The notes below the pieces were generated by a model. It saw only the letters and a list, made by a program, of their open reading frames with translations. It was not told the origin of the DNA and ran no database searches. A stretch of 64,000 nt of DNA, from assembly GCF_000372805.1 (NCBI RefSeq), contig NZ_KB889829.1:180-64179 (forward strand). Direction: 5' to 3'. Shown piece after piece: positions 8,048 through 18,299 of this stretch (the stretch's first letter is position 1; every line of letters begins with the position of its first letter). This stretch comes from Marinobacter gelidimuriae (GTDB taxonomy: Bacteria; Pseudomonadota; Gammaproteobacteria; Pseudomonadales; Oleiphilaceae). The translations under genes were made by a program, and so were the position numbers.

Positions 8048-10356
8048 TCTACCAGGGTTATGTCGGCGTTGGCGACATTTTCACCGCCGCTTGCGGGTTT
8101 TTCTACAACCCATTCTGCACCTTCTTTGACGACGCCGACAACCGCGGCGTGAGCATAACCACACTGGCGTAATGCCATTAAACAATCTTCAACATTGTTC
8201 GCAGGTACGCTTGCCAGCAAGCCTCCTGCGGTTTGCGGGTCAAACAGCAGCGGATAAACCGGATGATTTTGCCACTGGCCGACCTGCTCAATACGGCTAG
8301 CTGCGCCGCTGTTGGCCATGTGAAGCGAACTTAGAATGCCCTGGCTGCTGGTTTCTAATGCGCCGCCCAGTAGCGGTATGGCGGCGAGATTGAGCTCCAC
8401 AGTGCAACTCGAGGGGCGCAGCATTTCTGCCAGGTGCCCAAGCAGGCCAAAGCCGGTAACGTCGGTGCAAGCTGTGGCGCCGTGTTGCTGAAAACACTCG
8501 GCAGCGCTGGCACTGGACTGCACCATGCAGCGCAGGGCTGCGTCAATCCAACGGCCTTTGGCAATAAGCTTCGCATGTGCGGCCAGCAGCGTACCGGTGC
8601 CTATGGGCTTGGTGAGAATAATGACGTCACCGGGTTGCATTCCGCCCTTGCTCATCAGCACATCCGGATCAATCAGGCCGTTCACCGCAAACCCCAGAGC
8701 CAGTTCCTGGCCTTCGCCGGTATGCCCGCCCACCAAAGCGCAATCGGCGTTATTCAGCACCGACACAGCACCCGCCATCATCTGGTAGATTTGCTCTTCC
8801 ACTTTGCTTTCGATGCCGTAGGGCACGGTGGCGATAGCCGTAGCGCTTTGCGGTATTGCACCCATGGCAAAAATATCCCCCAGGCTGTGATTGGCGGCAA
8901 TCTGACCAAACAGGTAGGGATCGTCAATAAAGGCACGAAAGAAGTCCACCGTTTGCACAATGGCTTTGCCCGGAGGAATGCGCAATACGGCTGCGTCATC
9001 CGGAGCGTGAAGCCCAACAATTACATCATCGCGGTTCACCGGCTGCAGCTTTGACAACGCGCGGGACAATACCGTGCTACCGACCTTAGCGCCGCAACCT
9101 CCGCAGCGCATGGTGGCCAACGACAGCGCTTGGGCGGCGTCTTCGGTGGAGCGTGCAGCGTCGGTATCCGGTTTAACCAGCTTATCAGGCATGGCCGGCA
9201 GCTCTTTGAATTTCTTCATAAAGCGACGGTCGATTTGGTCTTTCCAACGCCACACCAACGCGCCGGATACGCTCAGCTTTCCGCGCGACGCCACCGCGTA
9301 GCGGTCACCGGTGGAAATCAACGCCAGCCATTTTTTCTGAGGGTGATAGTTCAACGGCGTTTTGCCAAGGGCCATCCGGCGCAGATTATCCGCCAGCGGC
9401 TTGCCTTGGCGTACCGCAAATACCCCGGCTTTTTCCCGCGGGTGGTGAATCATGTTGGCAATATCGCCAACCGCAAAAATGCGATCGTTGTTTTCAACCT
9501 GAAGCGTATCGCGAACTCGAATAAACAAACCGTCGTCCAGTGCCAGCCCGGTTTGGGTCAGCCATTTCGGGCCGCCGGCGCGGGTCACCCAGAGCACTTC
9601 GTCCGCCATTAAGGGCGATTTTTCGCCTTCAATGTGTAAGGTTCGGGCGGTTACTTCGGTTACTGCCACACCCAAATGAACATTCACACCCCGCTCAGCC
9701 AGGGTGCGTTCAAACAGGGTGCGTACTTTTGGGTTGTGGGTGGGCAATATCGTGTCAGCGGCATCCAGTATATGCACATGGAGTTCTACCGCCTGGCTGG
9801 CAATGTTGCGTAGTTCGTTCTGCAAGCGGTATTGCATAGCCAGAACCATTTCAACGCCGCCAGCGCCTGCACCTACCACAGCCAGTGTGAACGGGCCCTG
9901 GTGTTGCTTTATGCGGTCAAGCAAGTCCAGCCAGTGCCGATTAAAGCGGTTAATAGGTTTCACGGGTACTGCGTGTTCGGCGGCACCTTTTACATCGGCA
10001 GTACGTGGTGAAGAACCAATGTTGATAGAGAGCAAATCGTAGCTGACGGGCGGGCGATCACGGCAGATAACCTGCTGGGTGGCAGCATCCAGGCCGATGG
10101 CTTCGTCCCGGTAAAAGCGCGCTCCAGAAAACTCAGCCAGTCGGCTTAAATCGATATGGATGTCGTCATGGCTGTAATGGCCGGCAATGTAACCGGGCAG
10201 CATGCCGGAGTAGGGCGTGTCGGTGTCGCGGCAAATCAGCGTTAAACGCACGCCAGGTACGGGATTCATGGCGAACTGCTGCAGAACCCCGACGTGGCTG
10301 TGCCCGCCTCCAATCAGGACAATGTCCTGTAATACAGGCTGGTCAGGCTTTTGCAT
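8035..10356 (-). CDS. selD: FAD-dependent NADH-dehydrogenase-like domain fused to selenophosphate synthetase (SelD)
   Basis: A 773-aa two-domain protein. Residues about 1-400 are a type II NADH-dehydrogenase-like flavoprotein: VLIGGGHSHVGVL at the N-terminus binds FAD, VVGAGAGGVEM is the second nucleotide motif and FAVGDIANM is the C-terminal FAD motif. Residues about 425-773 are selenide,water dikinase, which makes selenophosphate from selenide and ATP, with the active-site region MRCGGCGAKVG, then HAPDDAAVLRIP and GGHTGEGQEL. The catalytic position is a cysteine, not selenocysteine. This fusion is known in some proteobacteria and cyanobacteria. The start overlaps the stop of the preceding gene (TAATG). 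No selU or selA is in the window. Confidence 0.93.
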   Translation of the reverse strand: MQKPDQPVLQDIVLIGGGHSHVGVLQQFAMNPVPGVRLTLICRDTDTPYSGMLPGYIAGHYSHDDIHIDLSRLAEFSGARFYRDEAIGLDAATQQVICRDRPPVSYDLLSINIGSSPRTADVKGAAEHAVPVKPINRFNRHWLDLLDRIKQHQGPFTLAVVGAGAGGVEMVLAMQYRLQNELRNIASQAVELHVHILDAADTILPTHNPKVRTLFERTLAERGVNVHLGVAVTEVTARTLHIEGEKSPLMADEVLWVTRAGGPKWLTQTGLALDDGLFIRVRDTLQVENNDRIFAVGDIANMIHHPREKAGVFAVRQGKPLADNLRRMALGKTPLNYHPQKKWLALISTGDRYAVASRGKLSVSGALVWRWKDQIDRRFMKKFKELPAMPDKLVKPDTDAARSTEDAAQALSLATMRCGGCGAKVGSTVLSRALSKLQPVNRDDVIVGLHAPDDAAVLRIPPGKAIVQTVDFFRAFIDDPYLFGQIAANHSLGDIFAMGAIPQSATAIATVPYGIESKVEEQIYQMMAGAVSVLNNADCALVGGHTGEGQELALGFAVNGLIDPDVLMSKGGMQPGDVIILTKPIGTGTLLAAHAKLIAKGRWIDAALRCMVQSSASAAECFQQHGATACTDVTGFGLLGHLAEMLRPSSCTVELNLAAIPLLGGALETSSQGILSSLHMANSGAASRIEQVGQWQNHPVYPLLFDPQTAGGLLASVPANNVEDCLMALRQCGYAHAAVVGVVKEGAEWVVEKPASGGENVANADITLVDQSA

Positions 10357-10997
10357 TAAACGATTTTCTTGGCTTCAGCCGCCAGTTGGTCAAAGCCCTT
10401 TATGCTGGTAAACGCTTTCAGCTTTTCCTGGTCTTCGGCGCTGGGATAGGCAATCTGGCCGATAGTGTTCAACCCGGCTTCTTTCATTTTTTTCTGGGTA
10501 GCGGGGCCAATGCCTTTGACTCGGGTCAGGTCGGAGGGATCTGCCAGTTGAGTTGTTTTTGCCTTGGCTTTTTTGGGTGCTTTAGATTTCGGTGCTTTTG
10601 ATTTTGATGGCGCGGATTCCGAGGGTACTACAGACTCAGACTTTGCCTTTTTCTTCTTGGGTACTGCAGGAGTCGGCAACGCCGGTTTCTTGTTGTCCGG
10701 CTTATCTTCGTCTGCGTGTCCAATGCCCAATCGTTCCAGCAGGCTGTTCTGCATCTCTTGAAATTCCTGAAGCCGACGCTCGAATTCGTCGTTGAAGCGC
10801 TTCATTTCGCGATCGCGCAGTTCGTCAATGTCCTTACGCAGCTTGTGCACAGGTTGTTTTATCTGGGTTTGCAGATTGCCGAACTGTTTCAGAGCATCAC
10901 TAAACAGACTTTCAATGTGTGACGTCGTTTTAGCGAACTTCTTGTTTACTTTTTTTACAATTTTTTCGACGTTTTTTGGCTTTTCTTTCTTGGCCAT
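10356..10997 (-). CDS. coiled-coil protein with C-terminal helix-hairpin-helix-like domain
   Basis: A 213-aa protein in three parts. Residues 1-90 are helical and highly charged, phasin-like (RKDIDELRDREMKRFNDEFE). Residues 95-150 are a Lys/Ala/Pro/Ser linker that resembles basic DNA-binding tails. Residues 155-213 form a DUF4332/HhH-type domain (LTRVKGIGPATQKKMKEAGL). It may link a granule or the nucleoid to DNA, which is inference. It overlaps selD by one base pair and so is coupled with it. Confidence 0.7.
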   Translation of the reverse strand: MAKKEKPKNVEKIVKKVNKKFAKTTSHIESLFSDALKQFGNLQTQIKQPVHKLRKDIDELRDREMKRFNDEFERRLQEFQEMQNSLLERLGIGHADEDKPDNKKPALPTPAVPKKKKAKSESVVPSESAPSKSKAPKSKAPKKAKAKTTQLADPSDLTRVKGIGPATQKKMKEAGLNTIGQIAYPSAEDQEKLKAFTSIKGFDQLAAEAKKIV

Positions 10998-11126
10998 GAT
11001 GGTGTCCTCAGGCGGGTTGGGTAATCAATTTGCGATGTGTGGCAGAACTGAGTCGCTATGAATCATTCCGCGAATTGCTACATGAATCAGTGTAGAGCTT
11101 GTTCAGGCCATTTTCTGTAACGCTGC

Positions 11127-11163
11127 TCCCGACCTAATGAACGTGATCGTTATTAGGTCGGGA
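11127..11163. terminator. strong inverted repeat between convergent-like transcripts
   Basis: TCCCGACCTAAT is followed by a short loop and its exact complement ATTAGGTCGGGA, with a further inner ACG/CGT pair. It lies about 40 bp after the stop of the GNAT-nitrilase gene. There is no T run on either side, so it could be a factor-assisted terminator or a protein site. Confidence 0.5.
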
Positions 11164-11205
11164 ATAACGGTGTCGACCGGGTTTTCAAGCCACTGCAAGC
11201 CACTG

Positions 11206-12732
11206 TTAGAATGGACGTGTTTTTAGCTGATAGAGATCAACCCGGCGATCTTTCAGGTTGGTCACCGAACCTTCATTGCGCACCAGCGTCAGCTTTTCCA
11301 GGTCCATATCGGAGAACATGATCATTTCGGTGTTCGGAGTGGTTTCTGCCATCACCGCATCGTGGGGAAAGGCGAAATCTGAGGGCGAGAACACCGAAGA
11401 CTGGGCGTACTGCACATCCAGGTTTTCCACCTTGGGCAAGTTGCCAACGCTGCCGGTGATCACCACATAGCACTCGTTTTCAATAGCACGGGCCTGGGCG
11501 CAGTGGCGTACCCGCAGATAGCTGTTTTTGGTATCAGTCCAGAAGGGTACGCAAATGATGTCTACTTCTTGCTCGGCTGCCATGCGCCCCAGTTCCGGGA
11601 ACTCAATGTCGTAGCAGATCAGAATAGCAACGCGGCCGGCGTCTGTCTCAAATACCTTGAACTCGTTGCCGCCTTCAATCACCCAGTCACGGCGTTCGTG
11701 TGGGGTGATGTGAATTTTTCGTTGTTCATCAACGCGGCCATCGCGGTGGCACAAGTACGAGACGTTGTAGACCCGGTCGTTTTCAAGCAGCGGCATGGAG
11801 CCGGTGATGATATTGATGTTGTAACTGACCGCCATGTCAGACATTTCGTTACGAAACTGCTCGGTAAAGCCCGCAAGGAAACGTGCTGCACGAGTTTGGT
11901 CAACCTGATCCGTCAGGCCCATCAAAGGCGCGTTGAAAAACTCAGGAAATAGGGCGAAGTCGCTTTTGTAATCCGACAAGGCATCAACAAAATACTCAAC
12001 CTGCGTTAACACTTCCTCAACCGATGCGAACTCACGCATCTGCCACTGCACCGCACCCATGCGAACTTGGGTTTTGCGTGTGTTCAGCACCGAGGAGGGG
12101 GGAACATACAGAATGTTCCGCCATTCCAGCAGGGTGGCATAGCCCAGAGATTTTTCATCTTCCGGCAAATATTTGTGTAACAAGCGGGTTACCTGAAACT
12201 CATTGGACAGCTGAAAACTCAGGATCGGGTCATAAATATCTTTACGGCTTACCCGCTCGATGTATTCGGCCGGTGTACAGTGGTCTTTGTATTTATGGTA
12301 AAAAGGAATGCGCCCGCCCGCTAGAATGGCGCGTAAGTTCATGGAGCGGCACAATTCTTTGCGAGCCTCATAAAGCCGTCGGCCCAGGCGATAACCGCGG
12401 TATTCCGGGTGAATGAACACATCCAACCCGTACAAAGAATCGCCTTTTGCATCGTGTCGAAGCTTCTCATCACGCATGATAAGATCGTCATAGGTGTGTG
12501 GATTGCTGAATCTTTCGTACTGCACGGTAACTGTCAGCGCCACGGCTACCAATTCGCCGCTTTCTTCAATGCAGATCTGGCCGTCTGGAAACTGGTCTAC
12601 CAGGGCTTTGATGGTATCGCGGGGCCAGGCTCCGCCAATATCATGGTAAACCCGGTCCATTAGTATTTGCAGCTGGTCGTAATCATCCAACGTCAGGTTG
12701 CGAAGGTTCAAATGCAGTTCTTCATGGGCCAT
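11206..12732 (-). CDS. GNAT acetyltransferase-carbon-nitrogen hydrolase fusion
   Basis: A 508-aa two-domain protein. Residues about 1-205 are a GNAT domain (GLDVFIHPEYRGYRLGRRLYEARK binds acetyl-CoA). Residues about 220-500 are a nitrilase-family domain with Glu in LFPEFF, Lys in RKIHITPHE and Cys in ILICYDIEFPE as the catalytic triad. This two-domain type is widespread in gammaproteobacteria; the substrate is unknown. I use ATG 12732 (MAHEELHL, with GGGAG upstream). A TTG at 12801 is the longer alternative. Confidence 0.9.
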   Translation of the reverse strand: MAHEELHLNLRNLTLDDYDQLQILMDRVYHDIGGAWPRDTIKALVDQFPDGQICIEESGELVAVALTVTVQYERFSNPHTYDDLIMRDEKLRHDAKGDSLYGLDVFIHPEYRGYRLGRRLYEARKELCRSMNLRAILAGGRIPFYHKYKDHCTPAEYIERVSRKDIYDPILSFQLSNEFQVTRLLHKYLPEDEKSLGYATLLEWRNILYVPPSSVLNTRKTQVRMGAVQWQMREFASVEEVLTQVEYFVDALSDYKSDFALFPEFFNAPLMGLTDQVDQTRAARFLAGFTEQFRNEMSDMAVSYNINIITGSMPLLENDRVYNVSYLCHRDGRVDEQRKIHITPHERRDWVIEGGNEFKVFETDAGRVAILICYDIEFPELGRMAAEQEVDIICVPFWTDTKNSYLRVRHCAQARAIENECYVVITGSVGNLPKVENLDVQYAQSSVFSPSDFAFPHDAVMAETTPNTEMIMFSDMDLEKLTLVRNEGSVTNLKDRRVDLYQLKTRPF

Positions 12733-12849
12733 AAACAGCGGCTCCCTTGGGCGTTCAGTCAGTTGGTGGCGCGGTGAAAACACGCGCTCCCAGAGAGTCA
12801 AAGACGATAGAGTTTAACAGAAGCTGAAAATCCAGGCATGACGTTCCGT

Positions 12850-14709
12850 TTAGCTGCGCAAGCTGTTCAGCGTTTGTAAAAACAGATCTCCATACTTTTC
12901 CAGCTTGGCAGCACCCACCCCGCTGACTTCGGCTAGCGCCTCCAGAGTGGCGGGCCGGCGCTCCAGCATGTCGAACAGCGTGGTGTCGTGGAAAATAACG
13001 TAGGGCGGCACACCTTGCTTGTCAGCGAGCTGTTTGCGGCAGGCCCGCAGCGCTTCCCAGCCGTCGTGATCGGTAATCTGCTCCCGTACCGATGCAGCGG
13101 AGCGTGAGCTGCCTTTTGCTGTGCTTTTTGGTGGCTCCGGATCTTTACGTAATTGAACGCTGGCTTCGCCTTTCAATAAGGGGCGGCACTGTTCAGTCAG
13201 TTGCAAAGCACCGTAACCGTCTGGATCTGCTCTCAGATAGCCGTTTGCCACCAGTTGGCGAAACACCGATTTCCACTCGTTGGCGGTCAAGTCTTTACCG
13301 ATTCCGTAAGTGGACACCTGTTGGTGCCCCATCTGAACCAGGCGGTCGTTTTCAGATCCACGCAACACATCAATCAGGTAGGTCACACCAAAACGCTGAC
13401 CGGTGCGAAATACGCAAGACAGAGCCTTTTGTACGGCGACTGTGCCATCCCAGGTCTCCGGCGGTGTCAGGCAGGTATCGCAATTACCGCAGGGTTGGTC
13501 CAGTTCGTCGCCGAAGTAGTTCAGAAGTACCTTGCGCCTGCAACCGGTAACCTCACAAAGGCCCAGCATGGCGTCCAGCTTTTGCCGCTCAACCCGTTTA
13601 AAGTGATCGTTACCCTGGGATGTTTCCAGCATTTGCCGCAGTTTAATCACATCCTGCAAGCCGTAAACCATCCATGCGGTGGAAGGTTTGCCGTCACGTC
13701 CAGCACGGCCGGTTTCCTGATAATACGCTTCCAGGCTTTTTGGTAAATCCAGGTGGGCAACAAAGCGCACATCCGGTTTGTCTATGCCCATACCAAACGC
13801 GATGGTAGCCACAATAATAACGCTGTCTTCACGCAGGAAACGGTCCTGGTTTGATGCCCGCTCATCCGCGGCCAGGCCTGCGTGATAGGGCAAAGCGTTG
13901 TAACCTTTGCTTTGTAATAACTTTGCGGTGGCGTCCACTTTTTTGCGTGAAAGACAGTAAACGATGCCGCAATCGCCTTCATGTTCGGTTTTAATAAAAT
14001 CCAGTAACTGTTTGTTAGCATTTATTTTTGGCGTAATTCTGTACTGAATATTAGGGCGGTCAAAACCGCTGATAAAATGTCGGGCCTGGGTTAACGACAG
14101 GCGCTCGGCAATCTCTTTGCGGGTGCGCTCATCGGCGGTGGCAGTCAAAGCGATACGTGGTATGTCCGGAAAAGTTTGCGCCAGCATGCTCAGCTGCAAG
14201 TAATCCGAACGGAAGTCGTGACCCCATTGGGAAACACAATGAGCCTCGTCGATTGCAAACAGAGCGATGGAGGTATTGTGTAACAGTTCTATAGTGCGGG
14301 GCTGAATCAGCCGCTCCGGGGCGCAATACAGCAAATCCAGCTCACCCGACATCAGAGCGTATTCAGTAGCTCGGGCTTGCTCGAAGTCCATAGTGGAATT
14401 CAAAAAGGCGGCTCGAACTCCCAATTCTTTCAGGGCATTTACCTGGTCTTGCATCAGAGCTATCAACGGCGACACCACGATACCGGTGCCCGGGCGTACC
14501 AGGGCCGGAACCTGATAACACAGGGATTTACCGCCGCCGGTGGGCATAAGCACCAGCGCGTCGCCACCGGCGCACAGTTCTTTTACGATGTCCTCTTGTA
14601 ACGGGCGGAAGCTGTCATAGCCAAACACTTCATGCAACACCTGTTCGGGAGTCTGCACGGCTGTGGGCCGTTCGCTTGAGAGCTGTTCGAAGTCCTGATG
14701 GGAGTACAT
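12850..14709 (-). CDS. recQ: ATP-dependent DNA helicase RecQ
   Basis: A 619-aa superfamily 2 helicase, close to the usual 600-610 residues. Motifs in order: [17 protein letters not shown] (Walker A), [15 protein letters not shown] (DEAH), TATADERT, then [10 protein letters not shown] (motif VI). A zinc-binding region has [13 protein letters not shown] and CGNCDTC. The winged helix and a C-terminal HRDC domain follow ([15 protein letters not shown]). RecQ unwinds DNA at stalled or broken forks. I chose ATG 14709 because homologues begin close to the helicase core; upstream frame codons add 54 unrelated residues. Confidence 0.95.
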   Translation of the reverse strand: MYSHQDFEQLSSERPTAVQTPEQVLHEVFGYDSFRPLQEDIVKELCAGGDALVLMPTGGGKSLCYQVPALVRPGTGIVVSPLIALMQDQVNALKELGVRAAFLNSTMDFEQARATEYALMSGELDLLYCAPERLIQPRTIELLHNTSIALFAIDEAHCVSQWGHDFRSDYLQLSMLAQTFPDIPRIALTATADERTRKEIAERLSLTQARHFISGFDRPNIQYRITPKINANKQLLDFIKTEHEGDCGIVYCLSRKKVDATAKLLQSKGYNALPYHAGLAADERASNQDRFLREDSVIIVATIAFGMGIDKPDVRFVAHLDLPKSLEAYYQETGRAGRDGKPSTAWMVYGLQDVIKLRQMLETSQGNDHFKRVERQKLDAMLGLCEVTGCRRKVLLNYFGDELDQPCGNCDTCLTPPETWDGTVAVQKALSCVFRTGQRFGVTYLIDVLRGSENDRLVQMGHQQVSTYGIGKDLTANEWKSVFRQLVANGYLRADPDGYGALQLTEQCRPLLKGEASVQLRKDPEPPKSTAKGSSRSAASVREQITDHDGWEALRACRKQLADKQGVPPYVIFHDTTLFDMLERRPATLEALAEVSGVGAAKLEKYGDLFLQTLNSLRS

Positions 14710-15031
14710 AATAAACCGGTTTACCCGCAAGCAGCCTGAATGGAGCAGCGCCGACCGAGTGGCACTGTGTATTTCTGCGGCAGAATCATAGCAGATTTCA
14801 GGGTGGGTGTTTTGCCCCGTGGGATTGTCAATACAAGCCTGAGCCCAGTAGTAGTACGTCAGCGTCGTCATTTAAGAGCAAAGGAGCAGTGGAAATTCGT
14901 GCAGCTTCATTAACGTTTAAGGAAAATTGGCTTTTAAAACGATACAATAGTGTTAAAAATTTACTGCCTCTGCAAAAGCGTGTTTCTTACCGAGGCTCGC
15001 GGCTCTCGACTAACACAAGGTTTTACTATTA

Positions 15032-16216
15032 ATGCAGAAATTTGATGCCATCCGTCCTTACTCGGACGAGGAGACTTCCGCCGTAATACAACGATTAGTG
15101 CATGATCGGGAATTTCTGAACTTGATTGGCCGCATCAAATCGCCCGGAGCTGCACGCTGGGCGCCGGCGATGCTGCGGGGGATTGTGAGTTATTGGTTGC
15201 GCCGCCGTTTTGGTGGTTTCACCCGTATCGACGATTTGCAAGCGTCGTTGTCGGGCTATGTTGGCGAACTGGTCGGAAATACCACCACCCGGGTTACCCA
15301 GAGCGGGTTACAGAATCTGGAGCAGGAATCTACCCACCTGTTCATCTGCAATCATCGCGACATTGTTTTTGACCCAATGATTGTCAATTTCTTGTTGTAC
15401 AACCAAGGGCTAAAAACCACTCGCATCGCCATTGGTGACAATTTGCTCGAAAATCGCGTATTTGCTGAAATGATGCGATTAAACAAGAGCTTTGTAGTGC
15501 GGCGTAGCATGACCAGCCCACGGGAAATACGCGACGCCTACCTTATGCTGTCCGATTTTATCAATCACAGCATCGAGACCCACAACGGGGTGTGGATTGC
15601 CCAACGTGAAGGGCGGGCTAAAGACGGTATAGACCGCACAGATCCTGCTATTGTGAAGATGTTCCACATGAGCCCGAAAAAATCCGGACTGGATTTCCAA
15701 ACGGCGATAAACCGGCTGAGTATTGTGCCGGTATCGATTGCCTATGAATTTGACCCCTGTGATCTGGATAAAGCCAATGAGCTGGAAACCCGGGCCCGCA
15801 CCGGTGCTTACCTGAAAGCAGAAGGCGAAGATACCAGCCAGATTATGCGTGGACTAACCGGCTTTAAAGGCCACGTACACGTGCACTTCGGCGCACCCAT
15901 CGAAGACGCAGAAGCCGACCCAAAAGCCTTGGCGGCGCGGATTGACCGGGAAATTCACAGCCATTACCATTTGCACCCATCCAATCTGGTGGCGTATCAG
16001 TTGCGTGAAGCTGCGGCGGGCAGGGGGCCGGTAAAGGCCGGTCTGTTTGCTTCTCTAGCTGCAGCCGCAAGCTGCACGAGCCAGGCTTTGGAAGCCGCTG
16101 AGAACGAGCTGCAGAAACGTCTAAATGTTTGTGAAGCAGCAGCACGGCCCTACCTATTGGACATGTACGCTAACCCGGTAACGAGTGCGCTGAACGCCTT
16201 GAGCACGGATGACTAA
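15032..16216 (+). CDS. PlsC-like glycerol-phosphate acyltransferase family protein
   Basis: A 394-aa protein with the acyltransferase signature as NHRDIVFDP near residue 109 (a variant of NHxxxxD) and a second block IAQREGRAKDGIDRTDPAI near residue 190-208, resembling the EGxR element. It should acylate a glycerophospholipid precursor at the inner membrane; the exact acceptor is unclear because the block order resembles 1-acylglycerol-3-phosphate acyltransferases but the protein is longer. It is a single gene; AAGG lies before the ATG. A hairpin separates it from trkH. Confidence 0.85.
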   Translation: MQKFDAIRPYSDEETSAVIQRLVHDREFLNLIGRIKSPGAARWAPAMLRGIVSYWLRRRFGGFTRIDDLQASLSGYVGELVGNTTTRVTQSGLQNLEQESTHLFICNHRDIVFDPMIVNFLLYNQGLKTTRIAIGDNLLENRVFAEMMRLNKSFVVRRSMTSPREIRDAYLMLSDFINHSIETHNGVWIAQREGRAKDGIDRTDPAIVKMFHMSPKKSGLDFQTAINRLSIVPVSIAYEFDPCDLDKANELETRARTGAYLKAEGEDTSQIMRGLTGFKGHVHVHFGAPIEDAEADPKALAARIDREIHSHYHLHPSNLVAYQLREAAAGRGPVKAGLFASLAAAASCTSQALEAAENELQKRLNVCEAAARPYLLDMYANPVTSALNALSTDD

Positions 16217-16281
16217 ACACTTGACAAGAGTGCTGGAACTTGACGAGAACTTGGCATGAATTGACTGGAAAGAACTGAACC

Positions 16282-16302
16282 GCCGCGCTTGGGCGCGGCA
16301 AG
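16282..16302. terminator. GC-rich hairpin between convergent genes
   Basis: GCCGCGC at 16282-16288 pairs with GCGCGGC at 16293-16299, followed by a short AAGTTT. It lies between the ends of the acyltransferase and trkH genes and could end both transcripts. Confidence 0.6.
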
Positions 16303-16303
16303 T

Positions 16304-17755
16304 TTAACTGCGCCAGAAAGCCGGCGACAGCACCACTACCACGCTCAATATTTCCAGACGTCCCATCAGCATACCTACACCCAACATCCACTTGGCGGCA
16401 TCTGGCAGCGGCCCAAAATTTCCGGCAGGGCCAATGATGTCACCCAAGCCAGGGCCAACGTTGGTTAGAGCCGTCAATGCGCCGGACAAAGAAGTGATGA
16501 AATCCAGCTGCATAGCCGCCAGTGAGACCGTCAAAACCAGCAGGCACAGCAGGAAGATGAAGGTGTAGGCAATCATCGAGGCAATGATCTCGTCGCTGAC
16601 GGCACGACCGTTGTAATTACGGGTTAACACCGCCCGGGGATGAAGCAGGCGCATCAGATTCTCACGGAGAACAATGACTGACAATTGAAAGCGAAATATC
16701 TTCATGCCGCCAGAGGTGGAGCCGGAGCAACCGCCCACAAACATTAAAAAGAAGAACACAACAAAGGCCAACGGGCCCCATGCAGAGTAATCTTCCGACG
16801 CGTAACCGGTGGTGGTGACCACAGAGGTGACATTAAACAGTGTGGATATGTAATTGCTAACCGGATCGAAGGGAACGGCAGATACCGCCCAGCGATACAG
16901 CGTTAACAGCGCGGGTACAATCAGCAGGATGGTTAGGAATAGCCGCACCTGTTGGTCACGGAACAACACGCCACGCTGGCCATGCAATTCCCGCACAAAC
17001 AGAAAGAATGGCACACTGCCTAAAATCATGAAAAACGTAGATTCCAACAGAATCAGGTCGTTGAATTTGCCCATAGATAAATCTGAAGTAGAAAAGCCGC
17101 CGGTGGAGATGCTTGTCAGGCCGTGGTTAAAGGCATCAAATAATGTCATGCCCGACACCCAATAGGTCAGTACTGCGACCACTGAGAAAAATAGGTAAAC
17201 CCCTAATAATCCGCGGCTCAGGGTTTTCATCCGGGGCAGTGCTTTGTCGGTCCACTCTGACGATTCGGTCGCAAACAGGCGCATGCCGCCTACCCGCAAA
17301 AATGGAAGCACAGCAACGAACATACCGATAATGCCAATGCCACCAATCCATTGCAGAATAGAACGCCAAAGCAGCAGGTCGCGGTCCATAGCGTCCAGAC
17401 CGCTGAATACCGTTGCGCCAGTGGTGGTGATGCCAGAGGCGCCCTCAAAAAATGCGTTTGCCGCCGATATGTTGTTGTTGCTCAGGTAAAAAGGCAGCGA
17501 AGAAAACATGGCGATGAAGAACCAGCTCGACACGGTAAGCACGAACATAAAACGCGGTTTCAAGTCTCTGGACTGGCGATAGGTTGCCAGTATACCCAGC
17601 AGCCCCAATACGCACACAATACCCGCCGATTCCATAAACGCAGCACTGTTAGGAGCGTCAGAACCCATCAGAATAAGTGGCGGTAAGATCATGAAAATAC
17701 TCAAAAGTATAAACATGACGCTGATGATAAAGACAACGGGTGTGAGGTTTCTCAA
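16304..17755 (-). CDS. trkH: potassium uptake protein TrkH family
   Basis: A 483-aa polytopic membrane protein, the ion-conducting subunit of the Trk potassium system. The four pore-loop signatures are visible as ASGITTTGATVFSG, GLTSISTGGFSTSD, VTTTGYASEDYSAWG and ALTNVGPGLGDIIGPAG. GGCSGSTSGGMKIFR is the usual inter-pore motif. The regulatory TrkA subunit is not in the window. The start is read as TTG 17755; the ribosome site is weak, and an ATG 14 codons later would cut into the first helix. Confidence 0.92.
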   Translation of the reverse strand: MRNLTPVVFIISVMFILLSIFMILPPLILMGSDAPNSAAFMESAGIVCVLGLLGILATYRQSRDLKPRFMFVLTVSSWFFIAMFSSLPFYLSNNNISAANAFFEGASGITTTGATVFSGLDAMDRDLLLWRSILQWIGGIGIIGMFVAVLPFLRVGGMRLFATESSEWTDKALPRMKTLSRGLLGVYLFFSVVAVLTYWVSGMTLFDAFNHGLTSISTGGFSTSDLSMGKFNDLILLESTFFMILGSVPFFLFVRELHGQRGVLFRDQQVRLFLTILLIVPALLTLYRWAVSAVPFDPVSNYISTLFNVTSVVTTTGYASEDYSAWGPLAFVVFFFLMFVGGCSGSTSGGMKIFRFQLSVIVLRENLMRLLHPRAVLTRNYNGRAVSDEIIASMIAYTFIFLLCLLVLTVSLAAMQLDFITSLSGALTALTNVGPGLGDIIGPAGNFGPLPDAAKWMLGVGMLMGRLEILSVVVVLSPAFWRS

Positions 17756-17977
17756 ACGGCACTCGAATCGAGGTTATACAAAGACGGCCAAGGATACTCC
17801 CGAAGCGCCAGCTCCGCAACTTGGCGGGCCGGGAACAGGGCGGTGCATGGCCCTGATTACCGGTCAATTACATCGCCGTAAAAGCATGATCAGGTGCTTT
17901 TATCATTCTTTATCGGAGGTTATCTTGAGGGCCTTTTACTGCTTGTACACGTTATCTCTCATAAAACAGGACGCATT

Positions 17978-18299
17978 ATGATTCACGCACGTTTCTTGCT
18001 CATCACGGCGCTTGTCGCCGCGCTTTTGTGTGCGCCCCTGGCCAGTGCCCAAGACAAAGCCGATGAGAGCGGTAAACGCCCCGCTGAAACGCTTGGGTTT
18101 GTTTGAGCCGTCGTTTCATGAGCGATGACAACATTCTGGTGGACTCTGCCAACGGTTTTATTGCCGGCAAAGAATGTGAGTTTATCAGCCTGGAAGAAAT
18201 TGCTGAAAACAACAAGGCCGAATCGTAAACCTGCAGCGCGACGGCTGCCGTTACGTTAAAGGGGGCCGTCGCGCGCAAAAATTCTACGACTGCCGATAA
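17978..18299 (+). pseudogene. secreted small protein gene broken by two frameshifts
   Basis: Three open pieces in different frames join into one protein. First is a clean signal peptide (MIHARFLLITALVAALLC to SAQ, with AGGACGCATT before the ATG). Second, the frame reading SRRFMSDDNILVDSANGF begins near 18105. Third, the frame reading IVNLQRDGCRYVKGG starts near 18225 and ends at TAA 18297-18299. The piece ends fit without gaps, so either the gene is decaying or the assembly has two errors. The joined product would be about 105 aa with three Cys. Its end overlaps the end of tus. Confidence 0.6.

Noticed and set aside
8434-9054. 206-codon open frame on the plus strand inside selD
   Set aside because: It runs opposite to a well-supported gene, has no ribosome site and reads as low-complexity shadow.
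11127-11163. Riboswitch at the strong inverted repeat
   Set aside because: It is a simple stem behind a gene end with no conserved aptamer features.
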